Below are positions 34,854 to 36,824 of a stretch of 36,824 nt of DNA, in pieces. The DNA lies in the NCBI GenBank assembly GCA_027297745.1, contig JAPUHK010000248.1, forward strand, positions 1-36,824. Reading direction: 5' to 3'. How positions within the stretch are numbered: the stretch's first letter is position 1; every line of letters begins with the position of its first letter. The notes below the pieces were generated by a model. That model made no database searches. It worked only from the letters and a program-made list of their open reading frames with translations, and was not told where the DNA came from. The translations under genes were made by a program, and so were the position numbers. This DNA comes from Planctomycetota bacterium. GTDB taxonomy: Bacteria; Planctomycetota; PLA2.

Positions 34854-34910
34854 GGTTTGCAAACCAAAGCAGCCTCCTGACGGGCCGCGCACAAGCGCGG
34901 CGCGCTCAGG
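34854..34910 (+). promoter_or_regulatory. Structured leader before rpsA
   Basis: The 100-bp gap holds a perfect 12-bp palindrome GGTTTGCAAACC (34854-34865) and a hairpin GCCGCGC-ACAA-GCGCGGC (34884-34901), extended by CCTGA (34876-34880) and TCAGG (34906-34910). The ribosome site AAAGGAAAC follows at 34937-34945. This may be a terminator of cmk or an autoregulatory leader of rpsA; I cannot tell which. Confidence 0.4.
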
Positions 34911-34949
34911 GAACGCGGGCCGGGCCCCCGCACCGAAAGGAAACAGCAA

Positions 34950-36824
34950 ATGGCACGTGGCAGAGACGTGGTTCGCAAGTATGACCTGCCGCCCGAAGAG
35001 CTGGACCGGAAGGTCCAGGAGGCCCTGGCGGAGCTCGATCCCCAGGAGATGGAGCAGGATTACGAGAACTCGGTCAAGGAGTTCGAGGTAGACAGCGTCC
35101 TCAAGGGACGCGTCCTCAACGTGGTCAACGACGAGGTGATCGTCGACATCGGCTACAAGTCCGAGGGGGTCATCCCCATCCAGGAGTTCGGCGAGGAGAC
35201 CGAGGTCGATATCGGCGACGAGGTCGAGGTCCTGATCGACGAGATCGAGGACGAGTCCGGCATGATCCGGCTGAGCAAGCGCAAGGCCGACCGTATCCGC
35301 GCCTGGACCGAGATCCTCAAGACGCACAAGGAAGGCGACGTCGTGCGCGGTAAGGTCCTGCGCAAGATCAAGGGCGGCCTGCTGGTGGACGTCGGCGTCC
35401 CGGTGTTCCTGCCGGCCAGCCAGGTGACGCTGCGGCGCACCAGCGACATCGGTGAGTACATCGGCCAGGAGGTCGAGGCCCGCATCATCAAGATCGACGA
35501 GCAGCGCATGAACATCGTCGTGTCGCGCCGCAAGCTGATCGAGGAACAGCGCGAGGCGGCCAAGCAGAAGCTGCTCGAGGAGATCCAGGAGGGCGAGGTC
35601 CGGGCCGGCGTGGTCAAGAACATCGCCGACTTCGGCGCCTTCGTGGATCTGGGCGGCATCGACGGCCTGCTGCACATCACCGACATGTCGTGGACGCGCA
35701 TCAACCACCCCAGTGAGGTCGTCTCCATCGACCAGGAAGTGGAGGTGGTCGTGCTGCGCGTCGATCGCGAGAAGGAACGCATCGCGCTCGGCCTCAAGCA
35801 GCGCACGCCCTCCCCGTGGGAGGAGTTGGAGCTGCGTTACCCGGTCGGCAGCAAGGTGCACGGCAACGTGGTCAACGTGATGTCCTACGGCGCGTTCGTT
35901 CAGCTCGAGAACGGCCTCGAGGGACTCGTGCACGTGTCCGAGATGAGCTGGACGCGGCGCATCAACCACCCCAGCGAGGTGGTCAACGTCGGTGATGAGG
36001 TCGATGTCGTGATCCTCGAGATCGACAAGGACAAGCAGGAGATCAGTCTCGGCATGAAACAGGCCGAGGCCAACCCCTGGGACCTCGTGGAGGAGAAGTA
36101 CCCTCCGGGCACGGTGGTCGAGGGCGTCGTGCGCAACCTGACCAACTACGGCGCCTTCGTCGAGCTCGAAGAGGGCGTGGACGGGCTGCTGCACGTTTCC
36201 GACATCTCCTGGACGAAGAAGGTCAACCACCCGAGCGAAGCGCTGGAGAAGGGCGACGCCGTCAAGGCGGTCGTGCTGTCCGTCGACCGCGAGAAGAAGC
36301 GCGTCTCGCTGGGCATGAAGCAGCTGGAGCCCGATCCGTGGCGCAACGAGATCCGCGAGCGCTACCGCATCGGTGACGTAGTGCTCGGCACGGTTACCAA
36401 GGTGACGAACTTCGGCGTCTTCGTGGAGCTGGAGCCGGGGCTCGAGGGCCTGCTGCACGTCTCCGAGCTGAGCACGAAGAAGATCCAGTCGCCTGAGGAG
36501 GTCGTCCAGCCAGGCGACCAGGTCGAGGTGACCGTGCTCAAGGTGGATCCGGACGAGCGCAAGATCGGCCTGAGCCTGATCGCCAGCGATGAGGACGGCG
36601 AGCCGCGCATCATCCGCAAGGGCAGCGCGCCCGCGGCGGAAGCGGTGCCGGCCGAAGGGGCCGCCGCGGAAGCGGCGCCGGAGGCCGAGGCCCAAAAGGC
36701 TCCGGCGGAGGCCGCAGCCGAGGAAGCGCCCGCTGAAAAGGCTCCGACGGAGGCCGCAGCCGAGGAAGCGCCCGCTGAAGAGGCTCCGGCGGAGGCCGCA
36801 GCCGAGGAAGCGCCCGCTGAAGAG
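34950..36824 (+). CDS. rpsA: 30S ribosomal protein S1 (3' end outside the window)
   Basis: S1 binds mRNA and delivers it to the 30S subunit. The 625 codons seen have no stop before the window ends. Six S1 (OB-fold) domains are readable: about residues 46-115, 129-200, 212-285, 297-370, 382-460 and 468-545. Domains 3-5 carry the typical YGAFVELE/GLLHVSDISW pattern (for example GAFVQLENGLEGLVHVSEMS in domain 4). An Ala/Glu/Pro-rich tail follows from about residue 553, made partly of 42-bp tandem repeats. The N-terminus is MARGRDVVRKYDLPPEEL. ATG at 34950 has AAAGGAAA 7 bases upstream. Confidence 0.95.
   Translation, partial: MARGRDVVRKYDLPPEELDRKVQEALAELDPQEMEQDYENSVKEFEVDSVLKGRVLNVVNDEVIVDIGYKSEGVIPIQEFGEETEVDIGDEVEVLIDEIEDESGMIRLSKRKADRIRAWTEILKTHKEGDVVRGKVLRKIKGGLLVDVGVPVFLPASQVTLRRTSDIGEYIGQEVEARIIKIDEQRMNIVVSRRKLIEEQREAAKQKLLEEIQEGEVRAGVVKNIADFGAFVDLGGIDGLLHITDMSWTRINHPSEVVSIDQEVEVVVLRVDREKERIALGLKQRTPSPWEELELRYPVGSKVHGNVVNVMSYGAFVQLENGLEGLVHVSEMSWTRRINHPSEVVNVGDEVDVVILEIDKDKQEISLGMKQAEANPWDLVEEKYPPGTVVEGVVRNLTNYGAFVELEEGVDGLLHVSDISWTKKVNHPSEALEKGDAVKAVVLSVDREKKRVSLGMKQLEPDPWRNEIRERYRIGDVVLGTVTKVTNFGVFVELEPGLEGLLHVSELSTKKIQSPEEVVQPGDQVEVTVLKVDPDERKIGLSLIASDEDGEPRIIRKGSAPAAEAVPAEGAAAEAAPEAEAQKAPAEAAAEEAPAEKAPTEAAAEEAPAEEAPAEAAAEEAPAEE
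36699..36824 (+). repeat. Three 42-bp tandem repeats in the rpsA tail
   Basis: Units at 36699-36740, 36741-36782 and 36783-36824 begin GCTCCGGCGGAGGCCGCAGC (Ala-Pro-Ala-Glu-Ala-Ala) and encode 14 residues each. The second unit has ACG for GCG, and the first ends AAAAG where the others end AAGAG. The window ends at the last base of the third unit, so more copies may follow. Confidence 0.9.

Noticed and set aside
34791-36695. Minus-strand open frame of 634 codons over cmk and rpsA
   Set aside because: It is antisense to S1 domains and is built of Leu/Asp/Val/His repeats that mirror the S1 repeats.
36699-36824. CRISPR array from the 42-bp tandem repeats
   Set aside because: The units are contiguous and in frame in rpsA, with no spacers; no CRISPR-like spacing occurs elsewhere in the window.

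Overview
The window is GC-rich bacterial chromosomal DNA (by eye well over 60% G+C) and densely packed. Ten gene pairs overlap by 1-4 bases at ATGA, GTGA or TAATG junctions. It starts inside a tRNA gene and ends inside rpsA at a 42-bp repeat boundary, which fits a metagenome contig broken at repeats. Lipid A-type genes (LpxH-like), a Minf_1886-family protein, a GxxExxY protein, large secreted TPR and S41 proteases and dispersed palindromic repeats suggest a Gram-negative environmental lineage, perhaps Planctomycetota or a relative. This placement is an inference; there is no rRNA to fix it.

Layout. 1-3.6 kb: partial tRNA-Val, a membrane-anchored coiled-coil protein, alanine dehydrogenase and a MATE transporter. 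3.7-5.7 kb: two tandem WYL regulators (PafBC-like). 5.8-6.25 kb: a GxxExxY gene bounded by purine-rich inverted repeats. 6.3-10.6 kb: a DapL/DapC-like aminotransferase, divergent from a 988-aa secreted TPR protein with a gluzincin zinc site. 10.6-14.5 kb: a replication-linked operon, made of a divergent DnaA-family protein, tmk, holB and ricT, followed by a Minf_1886 protein. 14.6-18.1 kb: a second repeat element, pgeF and an unusual S41 protease with HEAT repeats, a PDZ domain and an EF-hand-like insertion. 18.2-22.5 kb: moaC, asd, accB, accC and a UDP-sugar epimerase. 22.5-26.7 kb: a palindromic repeat element, then a nucleotide-sugar operon (epimerase-like SDR, RmlD-like SDR, Gfo/Idh/MocA dehydrogenase, DegT aminotransferase) that looks built to make an amino sugar for surface glycans. 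26.7-29.2 kb: a secreted unknown protein, a polytopic membrane protein and YceI. 29.3-34.1 kb: NtrC-type regulator plus histidine kinase, divergent from a second NtrC-type regulator and an LpxH-like hydrolase. 34.2-36.8 kb: cmk and rpsA (six S1 domains).

Most of this is housekeeping, and I see no single self-evident new defence or mobile system. The observations most worth following are: the DnaA-family protein with eroded ATPase and DNA-binding motifs inside a tmk-holB-ricT operon; the six-unit GEPF/EF-hand-like insertion beside the S41 active site; two neighbouring SDR enzymes that both lack the YxxxK lysine; purine-rich inverted-repeat elements in both convergent intergenic gaps, one carrying the GxxExxY gene; and several genes whose only visible promoter would give leaderless mRNA.
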